A stretch of 64,000 nucleotides of DNA from Brachionus plicatilis (Eukaryota > Rotifera > Eurotatoria > Ploima > Brachionidae). Where the stretch lies: the NCBI GenBank assembly GCA_010279815.1, contig QEOQ01000207.1, positions 406,962 through 470,961 of the forward strand, written 5' to 3'. Numbering within the stretch: position 1 is the stretch's first letter; every line of letters starts with the position of its first letter. Shown piece after piece: positions 1 through 11,220 of this stretch. The position numbers were made by a program, and so were the translations under genes. The notes beneath the pieces are model-generated. The model had not been told where the DNA came from, did no database searches, and was given only the letters and a program-made list of their open reading frames with translations.

Positions 1-675
1 TTTATTTGATTATTCGAAGAAGCTTTTTTTAATTTAAAATTAATCTTCAAATAAATTAATAATTAAAATTTTTTAATTCATCGATAAAATAAAATAGCAA
101 AACTATTTCTTCTTAATAAAGAATTGATCTAAATAAGAAACTTAACTTGTTTCATCCAAAATAATCTTAAAAATTTACCAAAATTCGTAATAATGAGCAG
201 TTTATATTTTTTTTATTATTTTCCCTTTTATATGAGTAAAAAAGTGATTTTTTTTCTATCAAAAAACTTTAATTTTTGATTTAAAGCAAAAGAAATCTAT
301 TAAGAAAATCAAAAAAAATTCCAATATGCAACTTTGGGTTCTTAAATGCACACACACATTTTTTGTGATAAAAATATTATCTTATTTTTTAGTACATCAT
401 ATAATCATCTTTTTAAAATGTTTACTGTTTATCTTTTTAAGGACAATTTAAACTTTGTTTAAATATCAGTTAAAAAATTAAATACCATCATTGAATGATC
501 AAAGTCTATTTAGATATATTACAATAAAAACACAAATAACTAAACAAATTTAATCATTTTTTTTAATTTTAAAGTTATTTGTTTAGATAAAAATTATGTA
601 GTTAAAAACTTATTAGAATTTTTAACAAAATGAGATAAATTTAAATAATATTAAAATTTTTTAAAGATTTTAAAG

Positions 676-2359
676 ATGAAAATTATTTATCTTTATTTTG
701 TTTTTATAAAATTAAAATCATTTGAATTTTGTACTTCGTTTTATTGTATCAACTCATGTGGTTTATCAAAAGATGGTTCAAATAAAGGATTCAAGCTTAT
801 TTTAGCAAATAATAGAGATGAAGATATTTATAGACCAACTTTACCAGCATCTGCTTGGTTGTCAAAATTTTTAAAAGCAGGACATGATTCTTACAAGCCA
901 TGTGATAAAAATCATAAATCTGAGGATTTATGTGTTTATGGTGCGTTAGATGTTAAAAATGCAGCGCCTCCAGAATATTACAGCACATGGCTAGGTAAAT
1001 ATAGTTATTATTAAAAATTTAACAATTAATTTTGAAATCTTTAATATATATTTAGAGAAATAATATTTTATTGAAAAAGAAACTTTTTTTTAACTCTTTT
1101 AAGTCTTTGAATTTTCAAATTCTTTGTTTTATTTTTAATTGTAAATGTTCTAAAAAAAATTTTTTCAGCAATTTAAAATTTAGTACAGATAAATGCCAAA
1201 AAACATAAACAGATCAGAAAAAAAATTGAAACTTTTTTGAAAAATAACTATGGTTATAAAAAAAAATTAAAACATATCATGTTATATTTTCATCATAAGA
1301 AGGTTACTTTTACTAAATTTTGTGATAGAAAATATTTCATGATAACCTTTTAATTTTTTTTTTAAAGATAGATAAAAATAAAAAACTTATCCTTAAATGC
1401 TGTTTTTAAGTGAAAAATATGTATGTTTACATATTTGCCTATTTTGGAAAATTAAAAAAAATCAAATAAAACTATTTTTGGGTTGTTTTTATACTTTGAT
1501 CTTGTTTAGAATAGTGCAACAGACACCTAAAATTAATTAAAATTAATATTTGTATAATAAATATTTTTACTTTGAATTTTTAGCAATTAATGAAAGAGGT
1601 AGCGTCGGAAATTTGCTTTTCTACATGCAGCCATCGAGTCACATTCAAGAACGTCAAAAAAGAGGAATCATAGTGGGTTCATATTTAAGAAATTCGTCTT
1701 GGAATGACGTTGAAGAATTTCTCCAATATTTATCTAATGTTAAATCAGATTTTAAACCATTTAACTATGTTCAATTAGAGATGTCCAAAACGAGCGGAAA
1801 GTATTCCATCTATTACTTGAACAACAATAATTCTAAAATTTACACAAAATTAAACCAAGATGAATCAAGTAGATTCATATTTGCCTTATCAAATAGCAAT
1901 GCTAGTGAACCATTCAATAAAGTAAAAGAAGGCAAGGTTGATTTCGAAAAAGCTATTGACAAATACAGCCAGCATAAAAACAAACAATTATTAGTTAATG
2001 AAATTTTGAATTCTATTTTATTAAATAAAACCGAACATTTTCCTGATAATGTGCTAAAGCAATATATGAACGTAAAAGATGATACATATGTAAAAGGCAT
2101 CAGTCAAATAAATGCTAATTATGGAAATTATTGGAAGAATTCTTTTTCTCGCACCAGTACTATAATTTTGGTAGATGATGATGACAATGTGGAATATTAT
2201 GAATATAATTTGACAAAAATAGAAAATAGTGATAAATACACTATGAATAAATTTTCATTTAAGCTAAAACCATTATATCGGAATAAATCAAACCAATTGA
2301 CAATTTTATTCGAGTTATTAGCTTTAAATTTTCTTTTGATGATGAAAAATATTTTTTGA
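676..2359 (+). CDS. TANGO2: TANGO2-like (NRDE-domain) protein, two exons
   Basis: Proposed exons are 676-994 and 1584-2359, with donor GTAAAT, acceptor TTTTAG and a phase-1 intron, giving about 364 aa. Diagnostic TANGO2/NRDE features are the LILANNRDE block with RP following (residues about 41-53), WLAINERG read exactly across the splice junction, FALSN in the middle and TSTIILVDDD near the C-terminus. The family is linked to acyl-CoA/lipid handling, haem trafficking and Golgi/mitochondrial homeostasis; its enzymatic role is unsettled. Family members usually begin Met-Cys and are near 276 aa. Here the only upstream in-frame Met gives MKIIYLYF, with Lys where Cys2 is expected, plus about 20 extra residues before NRDE. 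Either the first exon is missed or the Cys is lost. The C-terminal tail is also longer than usual. Exon body is solid; the start is uncertain. Confidence 0.8.
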
Positions 2360-3867
2360 TTGCTAGAAATTGAGATTATTTTTACAGTAATAAAATTTTA
2401 TTTAAGAAATAACTGATTTTAGTTTATATATAAAAGTAAAAAAAGTAAATTAACATATTAAAAAAATAAATTATGAAATTAGGAATTAAAATCAATTAGT
2501 CTAAAGGATGAACCTGCATGTAAAAAAAAAATTATCAAAATAATGTCTAAATCAGATTTTTTTTTCGCCTGTTTTAAAACATAAAACAAAAAAAAAATTA
2601 TTAAAAGGAAAAAGCTTTTTTTGATTAAAAAGCATTAGGTAAAAATTAGAATTTTGGTTTGAAGCATTGCTAAATTTAGCTGTTCATTTTTTCATTAGTC
2701 TATTAATTAATAAAACTTTTAAAGCATTATAAATTTAATTTAAATTATTTGAAATTTTGAAATAGTCCTGAAAATTACATAAATAATTTGTTTTTTTATT
2801 AAATGAATTTTTTTAAAATTACCCTTTTGAATTCAGAACCAAATATTTTTTTATCAAAAAACTGTTCAGATAATTTGGTCAATAAATTGGTGTTCATCTA
2901 GACCAAAAGCAACTAAATAAAAAATTATATTAACAAAGCACATGAGATAAAAAATAATTTGAATTAATAAAAATGTTCTTTTGAAATTAAATTTTAGGAA
3001 TAAATATTTAAATTAAATCTTCAAAAATCTCTTATTTTTTCTAATTTTTTTTTCTATTTATGCTTTAAGAAGGTGGTACAACAAATTTCAGTTTCTTTCT
3101 TCTAAAATTAATTAAATATTTACATTTTAAATATAAATAGAAACAATGATTTTTTTGAAAGAAAAGAAAATATATATTTGATTAAGAGCTGCAATTTTCA
3201 GTTTACCATGTAATACATAAATCTTAAACATTTTTTAATTAGATTTTAGTTCGAAATTGAAAACATTAAAATGAATTCAAATGCTCAAATAATAATCTGA
3301 TCTCATATAGTTTAATCCAAAAATAGAATCAATCAAAATGATCTGTAATTTTTTATTATAGTAATTTTTAATTTTTTTTTATTTTATTTTTTTTTATTAA
3401 TTTGTTTAAATCAAAGAGTAAATTAGAAAAAAATAGATTAAACAATTTTTTTTAAATTTAATTATTTATTTTAGGGTCTTATTGGTAATTTAACAGCAAA
3501 AAATTCTATTTTTTATTTTTTGAAGCCGTTTCAAGACATCTTGTGCATATTCTAGGTTTTGTTTTTGTTAAAAACGAAAATAAATGTAGCCTCTTCGAAG
3601 GAAAAATAATATCATGATTTAAGATCCCGGCGTATTCTAAATTAACAGTTTTAGAAAGCTTAATGTCGAACTTTTCTTTTAAAAAATAATAAATTAATGT
3701 TTATTTAAGCTAACCTAGAGCAGTATTTTAAAATTTTCTCTTTAATAAAAATTAACTTTTGTTTTTTTTACAATTTTAATTTACTAAAATATTGAAAAAA
3801 AAACATTTATTTTACGGTTTCTTTTAGAACTAGAAATTTCTTAGAAAAAAAGCTTACATGAAAAGAA
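2360..3867. other. gene-free AT-rich intergenic
   Basis: Homopolymer-rich AT sequence between the TANGO2-like gene and the next ORF. I see no coding signal, RNA gene or clear repeat end. Confidence 0.6.
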
Positions 3868-4767
3868 ATGAAAAATTTAAGGCAAAAAACAAAACAAACA
3901 CTGAGCGAAAATTCAAATAGTAAAAGTTCGGACAGATCTTTACAATCAATTACCGAAATTCCCGAAGCAACAATTGTGACCAAATCATTCCAAAGAAAGC
4001 ACAAACTGCCTCCACTTTCTTCAAGTCATAGAAAAATAAGCGTAAAACTACATTCTAATCATAATTCAAAATTTAAAATTGACCAGAGAAGATACAGCAT
4101 AAGTGATGATTCCATCGGTGATTCATTAAAAGATGAATTATCATTTGACGAGTCCGGAACGAAAAAATCCGAAACACCCTATGATGATGTGACCGATTTT
4201 ATTGAGGAAGAAGATGAAACTTTCGAAGAACATTTACAAAATGTTATAAAAAAAAATACAAGGAGTTTTACTCCGCTAAGTGAAAGCATTTGGCCTCAAG
4301 AACTGCTCAATACTAGAACTAATAATGAAAATAATGACATTTACAACAAGATAGGTTTTAAATTTGGCAGCAACTTATCTGAAGATGGCAAGTATGCCTT
4401 GTTAAAAACATACGAGGATATGATATATTATGAGCTTTTGTCCATTAATCCAGACAAAAATTTGAATAAGAGCCTGGAACGGACCAAGACCGAATTTTTC
4501 AAAAGTTTGCCAAAAAAAGAAGAACTGAAATTGCCCGAAATAAAAAACAAGCATATGAGTGACATAAAAGAAAATAATAAATCATTAATGAGTGAATTAA
4601 ACAAGAAGAAATATTCGTGTACAAAACAACTTGAAAAAGCCATGAAAATCTATGATGGAATTAAAAAATTCAAAGGAGAACATACAACAAATCAAAATTA
4701 TTATAAAAAAAATCAGCTTTTAGCCGCTTATAAATCATGGAAATCTAATTGTTATTTTAACCTGTGA
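3868..4767 (+). CDS. unrecognised 299-aa Lys/Ser/Glu-rich protein
   Basis: Uninterrupted 299-codon ORF that stands out from its flanks by lower AT content and balanced codons, so it is probably real. No family was recognised. Residues 1-100 are basic, Ser-rich and likely disordered. Residues about 105-130 are strongly acidic (IEEEDETFEEH). Residues about 140-205 look folded (SESIWPQELL, GKYALLKTYEDMIYYELL). The C-terminal third is charged and probably helical, with many Lys/Glu, ending in AAYKSWKSNCYFNL. There is no signal peptide or membrane segment. The start is the first in-frame ATG; an upstream ATG at 3858 is out of frame. It could be the sole exon or the last exon of a longer gene; no clear acceptor was fixed upstream. 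A cytoskeletal or ciliary role would be a guess only. Confidence 0.6.
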   Translation: MKNLRQKTKQTLSENSNSKSSDRSLQSITEIPEATIVTKSFQRKHKLPPLSSSHRKISVKLHSNHNSKFKIDQRRYSISDDSIGDSLKDELSFDESGTKKSETPYDDVTDFIEEEDETFEEHLQNVIKKNTRSFTPLSESIWPQELLNTRTNNENNDIYNKIGFKFGSNLSEDGKYALLKTYEDMIYYELLSINPDKNLNKSLERTKTEFFKSLPKKEELKLPEIKNKHMSDIKENNKSLMSELNKKKYSCTKQLEKAMKIYDGIKKFKGEHTTNQNYYKKNQLLAAYKSWKSNCYFNL

Positions 4768-5439
4768 TACTTTCAATGTATATTTTTTGTCAACTTATCT
4801 ATTCTATACTAATTTTTGTTTAAATTTTAAACAATTTGAAGCATTTTAATTATTAAAGCATGCACTCAATTTATAAAATAAGGGTTACGACTAAGATTCG
4901 TAATTTATTTTAAATCAATTATCGTGTAAGAGGATTTAAAGATTTTTTAGAGAGAATTTGAAAATTTTAACAAATCCTCTTATATTTTTAAAATAATTAA
5001 AATTGTAAATTAAAAAAATATTTCAAAGATTAATGAATCGGTTATCATTGGCAATTTATTTGTTTATTAAGGACAAAGATAAATTTTACGTTTTAAAAAC
5101 AAAAACTTTTTAATAAAATAAATTTAATTATTTTTATTTTTTAATTTAATAAGTCAATTCGCTTTTATTATGTTAATATTTGAGCAAATTTTTTTCCTAA
5201 AATTCAAAATTCCGGAAGCCATTAAAAATATTTTTTGATAATTTCTTAAACTTAATTTTTATCCCTGCTCTTTAATCTGAATTTAAATTTTGAGTTTTTT
5301 CTTGGTTTAAACTAAAAAAACTGCAATGAATTTTAATTTTTGGATTTTATTTTATTTTTGGATTTTACTTTATTATTGAATATCGTTTTTTAACTCAGCA
5401 TTAAAACACAAATTTCTGATTTAAGAATATTAGATTGTA

Positions 5440-5624
5440 AGAGGATCCTTATAACATGGGATCGATGATTCGTAGCCCTAGGAACAAAACCCGAATTTTT
5501 GGTTTTAGCCTTCACGCTTCTCTGCAAGGGTATGCGATAATTTTACGTAAAATTACGAAAATTTACTATATTTAACTTAAATTTAGGTAAATTTATGTAA
5601 AATATAGTTATCGTAGCACCACTG
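5440..5624. mobile_element. right end of a CAGT-type inverted-repeat element
   Basis: The segment ends in GTTATCGTAGCACCACTG followed by TA. It carries subterminal TTACGTAAAATTACG-like repeats, matching the right end of the element at 32374-33955. A matching left end was not found, so the copy is partial or truncated. TA at the border and CAGT at the tip are typical of Tc1/mariner-type elements; no transposase is present. Confidence 0.5.
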
Positions 5625-6214
5625 TAAATTATTTTTAATTAACTTAAAAACTAAAATTTACTCTCTAGGCATTACAGCTGGTTTTTATTTGCTTACAAAT
5701 GGCAAATTCGAGGATCCTCTAGAGAACAAGTAATCAAAGCTTGGGTCTCCAAGCACAAAACGCAATTATAAAAATTTAAAAACACGATTTTTTATTAAGT
5801 TTAAAACTTAGTTTTTCAAAAATTTATTAAAATTTAAAAACAAAAAAAATAATTATTTAATTTGAAAAATAAAAGCAAAATGTTTAATTTCATGTGCTAA
5901 ATTAATCAGAATTTTGAAGAATGTTTGGAATTAAGCATAGTAACTTGGTTGTTTTACTCAAAGTAATTGTTTAATTTTTCGCTAAAAAGAAAAGTTCAAC
6001 ATAATTTTGTAAAAGACTAGACAAGCCAATTTGTTATGACTAAAGATAACTCAGTACAGATTTTTTAAGCTATCGGGTTAGCTTTAAAAAATAAATTTAC
6101 GATAAAAAAGCAGATAATAATTAAAATTGTTGCCAAACAAGGGGAGTGTAAAAAAGCTTAAGAAGCTTTATGAGATATTTAATATAAAATAGCAATATTT
6201 AATAATTTTAATAA

Positions 6215-6343
6215 TAATTATGGGTAATTTACGATAATTATCGTTATTTAACGATAGATACCGTTTTTAGATTACCGTAATTTATGGTAAAATATCGTGA
6301 ATTTACCATAAATTACATAAGTACGGATATCGTAGCAGCAGTG
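6215..6343. mobile_element. degenerate third copy of the same CAGT-type element end
   Basis: Contains repeated ATTACCGTAATTTA/TTTACGATAATT-like motifs and ends in GATATCGTAGCAGCAGTG, an altered version of the terminus at 5624 and 33955. Only one end is visible, and the flanking TA is not preserved. Confidence 0.4.
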
Positions 6344-6497
6344 TCTGTCCGATTTACATGTAAAAATTTTCTTATACTTTTGACCAGATGTGTTCGTCTA
6401 AAATTAAATTGAAAATCTAAAAACCGAATTTTTGGTTAACCAAAATTAGTTAACCACAAAACCAAGCAAAACCAACATCACTAGTCTACCTAAAATC

Positions 6498-6700
6498 AGA
6501 GTTGTTTTTAAGTCCCAAAAAAAAGTCCAAGTCCGGACTTTTTTAATTTGCTAGATGAGGCTTCATATCAAAAAATTTATATACTCTTGGGTTGTCTAAT
6601 GCAATAGATTTGCCATACATAATAGATTTGCAATTTTAGCATTAAAGTCTTCACAATTCTTTTTCAGTATTCAAAATTTTAAAGCCTGGACTTGGATTTA
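6498..6700. mobile_element. hAT-like MITE fragment (left end)
   Basis: Starts CAGAGTTGTTTTTAAGTCCC, followed by AAGTCCAAGTCCGGACTT, the same terminal sequence as the complete copy at 6800-6929. A degenerate internal CCTGGACTTGGATTT lies near 6685. The right terminus is not preserved. Confidence 0.5.
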
Positions 6701-6799
6701 AAAAAAAAATATGTGGAATTTTTTTAAAATTATTACTATTATTCTCATTAAATTAAAAAATTTGTCATTGATTATTTTCTCACTAAACTCAGTAAAACC

Positions 6800-6929
6800 C
6801 AGAGTTGTTTAAAAGTCATAAGTCTCAAGTCAAGTCCAATTCAGGACTTTTTTTTTCTTCAAAAGACCGAGCAAAGACTTTAATTTTGTTAATGACTTGA
6901 ACTTTTTTTTGGGACTTTTAAAAACTCTG
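6800..6929. mobile_element. short hAT-like MITE (130 bp)
   Basis: Inverted ends CAGAGTTGTTTAAAAGTC and GGGACTTTTAAAAACTCTG enclose mirrored AAGTC/GACTT repeats. The flanking octamers, GTAAAACC on the left and GTAAACCT on the right, agree at 6 of 8 positions. CAG...CTG tips with an 8-bp duplication are hAT-superfamily hallmarks. No coding capacity. Related ends occur at 6498, 53647, 54825 and 60983. Confidence 0.65.
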
Positions 6930-7268
6930 GTAAACCTAAGCATAGCTCTCTTTTTTAAATTATAATTTTTTGTGAAATCATTCAACTTTAAATTATCAAA
7001 TGTTGACTAAAAATTCTAAATACACAATCATTTGATTATTAAGTAATCGTTTTGTTTAAGAAATGCCATTTTTTGTTTTATTTTATTTTCTAAACTATAA
7101 AATTTTATCTTAATATTAAGAACTCTATGCTTCATTTAAAAAATTTTTTAGCATCTAATACTGACAAATTTACTTTTTTAATTTGAAATATTTTCTTATG
7201 ATAGCAAATCGAATTTTTTTTGTTTCTATCAAACAAAAAAGTCTATTAAAAGAAATTTCTTTATAATT

Positions 7269-9629
7269 ATGGTGAGCAGAAAAAACAATAATTTATTTTT
7301 TAAATTTTTTTTTGTTATCGGATTAATTTTATTAATTTTTTTGCTTATTACCGATTCAATTTTTTATTGGAAAGTACTTTTTAAAAGGTTAAGCATTGAT
7401 GTAGATGAATTAAACAGAAAAAAAGCATCTTTACGAAAAGAATTGAACTTTTTACAAATTGACCGATCCAAATTTAATAATGAACTGAATATATTGAAGA
7501 ATCAAATATATTTTTTGAAGCTTGAAAACAAAAGAGTAGAAGTTAACAAAAATATCGAAGAACTTTCCGAACTTAATAATTTGAGGAGATTAAATCAAGA
7601 AAATAATGAGGATGATTCAATGGAATCGTGTTTTAATTTAGATTCATGCTTTTCAAGCCAGAATCCTATTTTTCATTTTTTAGACGCAAAAATCATGAAG
7701 CTAGATTTGAATTCAATTAGATCAACTTTAAATTTATCACTTAAAGCAATAAATGCATGTTTTTCCATTATTATTTTACCAAATGAAAAAATGTTTCCAA
7801 GACTTCGTCAATTTTTTGTCAATAACGGCGAAAAGACGAACTTTATTTTTATAATCGACCATTCCATTTATAAAACAAAAATCACCAAGAAGATTTTAAT
7901 TGAAAAATTAAAAGATGATTATCTTGAACCAATTTTCAGGTGTTCAATTTTTGCATCTTTTGGTTCCAAAGGTCAATTGGGCATAAATTTTGGAATTATT
8001 GAGGTAAAAAATTCAATAAAATATGATTTAACTTTAAACAGAGAGTTCATTTTTCATTTCAAATATGATCTCGAAAAACCAAGATCCAAAATTTTTTTTG
8101 AATATTTTAAAAATTACAAAAATTTTCACCTGAGTAGTGATCCAAAAGAAGACATCCTATTACAATCACAATTTATGGTAATAATACCAGATAAAGATGA
8201 CATTGATGCAATTGTTTCTTTTATTGATGCTCTTAGATCTGGCGCTGTGCCTGTGTTGCTTGATCTAGATTACGAACTGCCATTGTCTAATCTAATCGCT
8301 TGGGATGAGGTGACGATTCGACTACCGTTCGGTCAATTTAAAGAGTTACCATATATTCTAAGTTCAATATCTTCTAATGAACTGATTCAGAGACGAATAA
8401 AAGCAAAAATGCTTTTTGAATCGTATTTTGAATCCAAGACAAAACAATTCAGAACAATAATCGCAGCTTTGTTTGAAAAAATTAGACTTAAAAGTAACCC
8501 ACTATCTGACCGTAGATCAGTTGAATTTATTCCAAAATTTTCAAAAATATTAAAATTTAATTTCTCAGATATAAAAAAAATGGAATATCTTGGACCAATT
8601 AATGATGTTAAACGAGATAGTAATTTCTTTCAAAGCAACTATACTGAATCAACTTATGTTAAATGGAATCTTATTAGATATCCTTTTAGCAGTTTTCCAA
8701 GTCTTCCTTTTTATAACAATTATTTTTCTCAAACCCACACAACTAACGATGCAAGAGATTATATCGATGGAAATTTTTTTCACTTGAACCTTAGCGGAAA
8801 TTATGATCAATCCGAGCAATTTACAATGGTGATACTGACTTATAGTCGAGAAATATTGCTAGTCAAATATTTAGAAAATTACTTTGCAACAATTCCGTAC
8901 TTAAATTCAATTTTAATTTTATGGAACTCACTTACAACTGAACCAGAGTGGAATTTGTGGCAAAACTTGTCCGTTTTTTTTCAAAATAAAAGATTAAAAA
9001 TTCTTAAAATGAGATCAAATAGTTTAAATAATCGTTTCCTACCTTTTGATCTAATCAAAACAGAAGCAATTTTGAGCCTAGACGATGACGTGTTTTTAAG
9101 TGCAGATGAAATAATTTTTGGATTTAGGATCTGGAGGCAAAATAGAGAGCGCATAGTTGGATATCCGGCGCGTCACCATTTATTTGACAATCCCACTAAA
9201 CACTTTATTTACGGCAAGAGTCAGCTTTCGTGCGAGTATTCCTTAGTTTTGACAGGTGGTGCTTTTTATCACAAATTTTATAACTATTTATACACTTATG
9301 TATCCAATTCAGAAATTCGAAGCAAAGTTGACAAATTAATGAATTGTGAAGATATTGCATTTAATATGATGGTTGCTCATTTGATCCGCAAGCCCCCAAT
9401 TAAAGTAACCAACAAATATAAATTTGCTTGTACTGATTGCAAGACTTTAAAAGCTGGGCTACCAATTTCACGTAAAACAGACCATTACCAAATTAGAAAC
9501 GAATGTATGGACTCTTTTATTAAGATCTATGGATATAATCCATTGCTTAACTCTCAATATAAAGCAAATAGTGTTTTATTTAACATAGAATTACCAAAAA
9601 ATATGAAAAGTTGTTTTAATAACCTTTAA
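7269..9629 (+). CDS. EXTL3: EXTL3/rib-2-type heparan sulfate glycosyltransferase, intronless
   Basis: A 786-aa type II membrane protein of the exostosin family. It acts in the Golgi/ER on glycosaminoglycan chain initiation and elongation by transferring GlcNAc. There is a short basic N-terminus, one membrane segment at about 11-35 and a coiled-coil stem at about 44-105. ESCFNLDSCF (about 118-128) opens an exostosin-like domain to about 420. From about 516 to the end is a GT64 domain: EQFTMVILTYSRE, NSLNNRFLP, then the metal-binding DDD in SLDDDVF (about 604-606), CEYSLVLTGGAFYHK, CEDIAFN and RKPPIKVT. These match EXTL3 closely, as do the coiled-coil stem and the length (C. elegans rib-2 is about 814 aa; vertebrate EXTL3 about 919). 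The whole gene is a single exon, unlike vertebrate orthologues. The exostosin half is much more divergent than GT64. Confidence 0.9.
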   Translation: MVSRKNNNLFFKFFFVIGLILLIFLLITDSIFYWKVLFKRLSIDVDELNRKKASLRKELNFLQIDRSKFNNELNILKNQIYFLKLENKRVEVNKNIEELSELNNLRRLNQENNEDDSMESCFNLDSCFSSQNPIFHFLDAKIMKLDLNSIRSTLNLSLKAINACFSIIILPNEKMFPRLRQFFVNNGEKTNFIFIIDHSIYKTKITKKILIEKLKDDYLEPIFRCSIFASFGSKGQLGINFGIIEVKNSIKYDLTLNREFIFHFKYDLEKPRSKIFFEYFKNYKNFHLSSDPKEDILLQSQFMVIIPDKDDIDAIVSFIDALRSGAVPVLLDLDYELPLSNLIAWDEVTIRLPFGQFKELPYILSSISSNELIQRRIKAKMLFESYFESKTKQFRTIIAALFEKIRLKSNPLSDRRSVEFIPKFSKILKFNFSDIKKMEYLGPINDVKRDSNFFQSNYTESTYVKWNLIRYPFSSFPSLPFYNNYFSQTHTTNDARDYIDGNFFHLNLSGNYDQSEQFTMVILTYSREILLVKYLENYFATIPYLNSILILWNSLTTEPEWNLWQNLSVFFQNKRLKILKMRSNSLNNRFLPFDLIKTEAILSLDDDVFLSADEIIFGFRIWRQNRERIVGYPARHHLFDNPTKHFIYGKSQLSCEYSLVLTGGAFYHKFYNYLYTYVSNSEIRSKVDKLMNCEDIAFNMMVAHLIRKPPIKVTNKYKFACTDCKTLKAGLPISRKTDHYQIRNECMDSFIKIYGYNPLLNSQYKANSVLFNIELPKNMKSCFNNL

Positions 9630-10313
9630 TTAAATAAAATATATTTTTTATTTCTTTGCATTTTGACCTTATTTCAGCTTTTATTTTTTGTATTTAGATG
9701 CTTTTTTGCTCATTGATCGGAAAATTCATATTGAATGAAGCATGCAAAACTAGAGCTTACATTTTTAAACAATATCAAAACGATTAAGGAAAAAACTTTT
9801 TAATAAATGAAGAAGTAGATATAGAAACCTTATCAAATGATTGTCAAAAAATTTCTAATTTTCCCTTTATTTGATCTCAAAAATTAAATATCTAGGAGGA
9901 TTAAAAATAAATTACAACAAGTTGTCGTTCACCAAAGATAACTTAATACGACTACAAAAATATTTAACTCTTAAATATTTAGATAATGCGAAGTAAAAAT
10001 ATTTGCTAAATTTTAACAAATAACTTAACCAAAAATTTCTATGTATACCAAATTTTTTTTCCAAATTTTTTTTTATCTTTTTATAAAAATTAAACAAACT
10101 AATTATTAAAAAGAATGACATCTTGAATCACTTTCAATTATTAAAAAATATTCTTTATTGCACGGAATTGTAAAAATAAAAAAAACAAAATGTTTTATAA
10201 TTTTTTTGTAATAGATAGCCCTCATTTAGATCTTAGATAATCTATGGAATTTAGAATGAGATTAAAACTAAATTTTCTAAAAATTAAAACATGATAATTT
10301 AATCTTTGCTATT
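9630..10313. other. gene-free AT-rich spacer
   Basis: AT-rich sequence after the EXTL3-type gene. No coding or repeat structure that I can support. Confidence 0.5.
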
Positions 10314-11220
10314 TAGTAGTAGTTGTAGTAGTAGTAGTAGTGTAAACTGCTGTATCGCGAAAATGATCGCTTTACTAACGCCAATATGGCGCCTGGCCTA
10401 TTAACACTAGAAGCGTCGGCGATATCAAAATGACATGATTGATGTTTATATCATCTTAATTTAAGAATTTCTATTTGTATTTGCATTAAAAATTGAAATT
10501 TAGAAGTTTTTTAAATGCAAATTTGATATTTTATGAAAATAAAAATTTAATTTTGTTTTTTTTGTATGGATTTCAACATTTATATCAAGAAGCACCCACG
10601 ATGTCAATATGAGATTTGATATTTTTTAATGCTTTTTAATATATCAAAATTTGCATTAAAAAACTTCTAAATTTCAATTTTTAAATGTTAGTGTTAAATG
10701 CGGAAAAATTACATGTTGTAAATGTTAATTTGAAATCTTTAATAAGTAAAAATTGCCAAACAGACAATCGTAAATTATTTTTTATGTATCTTAGGATATA
10801 ATTAGCTTAATTTAATAAGTTTAAAATCTATCTATTAAATAAAATTTGAAATAATAAAAAAGATGTCAAACTGACATTACTGGTGCTTCTACTGTTAAGA
10901 GCCTTAGCAGTCATTGCATTTATCCATACCAAAAACTTCTTTGTCGATTATTGCCTTGAAACTATCGAGTGAAACAGCATTTATGGCTCTTGTTGACAAA
11001 TCATTCCATATGTCCACCACCCTATTAGTTAAAAAGGTTAAGCGATGAGGACGATGATTTCTTGTTCAGTTCTCACACTAGTCTTATGTCATGTCTTCTT
11101 AAATTACCAGCTGGTCCTGTTGTTGTTTTTGCATAATTAATTCCATTTATTAAATTTATATTTTCCATACCTTTGACTACATTTGTACATTTGGATTAAA
11201 TCACCTCTTTTTCGCCTCTC
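10314..11220 (-). mobile_element. CR1/L2-like LINE relic, 3' part of the RT ORF
   Basis: On the minus strand, pieces in different frames read RRHDIRL, LTFLTNRVVDIWNDL and AINAVSLDSFKAIIDK, the usual C-terminal block of CR1/L2-type reverse-transcriptase ORFs. Frameshifts and stops show it is dead. The 3' end is a (TAC)n microsatellite (written AGT/GTA on the plus strand, about 10314-10347). The relic is interrupted at a TTAA by the MITE at 10405-10894: removing the MITE and one TTAA restores continuity from the ORF end into the 3' tail. Confidence 0.7.
10405..10894. mobile_element. piggyBac-like MITE with TTAA duplication (490 bp)
   Basis: Exact TTAA copies flank it at 10401-10404 and 10895-10898. 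The inverted ends read CACTAGAAGCG on the left and, complemented, CAGTAGAAGCACC on the right, followed on both sides by ATRTCA...TGACAT motifs. Internal arms near 10480-10530 and 10640-10690 form a second inverted repeat, and a third end-like motif (GAAGCACCCACGATGTCA) lies near 10589. TTAA targets are the mark of piggyBac-type transposition. No transposase. Confidence 0.65.

Noticed and set aside
1840..2100. 86-aa minus-strand ORF
   Set aside because: Antisense shadow of TANGO2 exon 2.
5711..5724. GGATCCTCTAGAG, identical to part of a common cloning-vector polylinker, with an AAGCTT nearby
   Set aside because: The match is only 13 bp, the order and spacing of the other sites do not fit a vector, and AT-rich genomic sequence continues on both sides.
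8590..8787. 65-aa plus-strand ORF inside the EXTL3-type gene
   Set aside because: Out-of-frame shadow within a conserved protein gene.
10314..10347. Possible poly-Tyr coding tail of a LINE ORF from the TAC repeat
   Set aside because: The best RT frame stops before the repeat (about 10900), so the TAC repeat is a 3' tail rather than coding.
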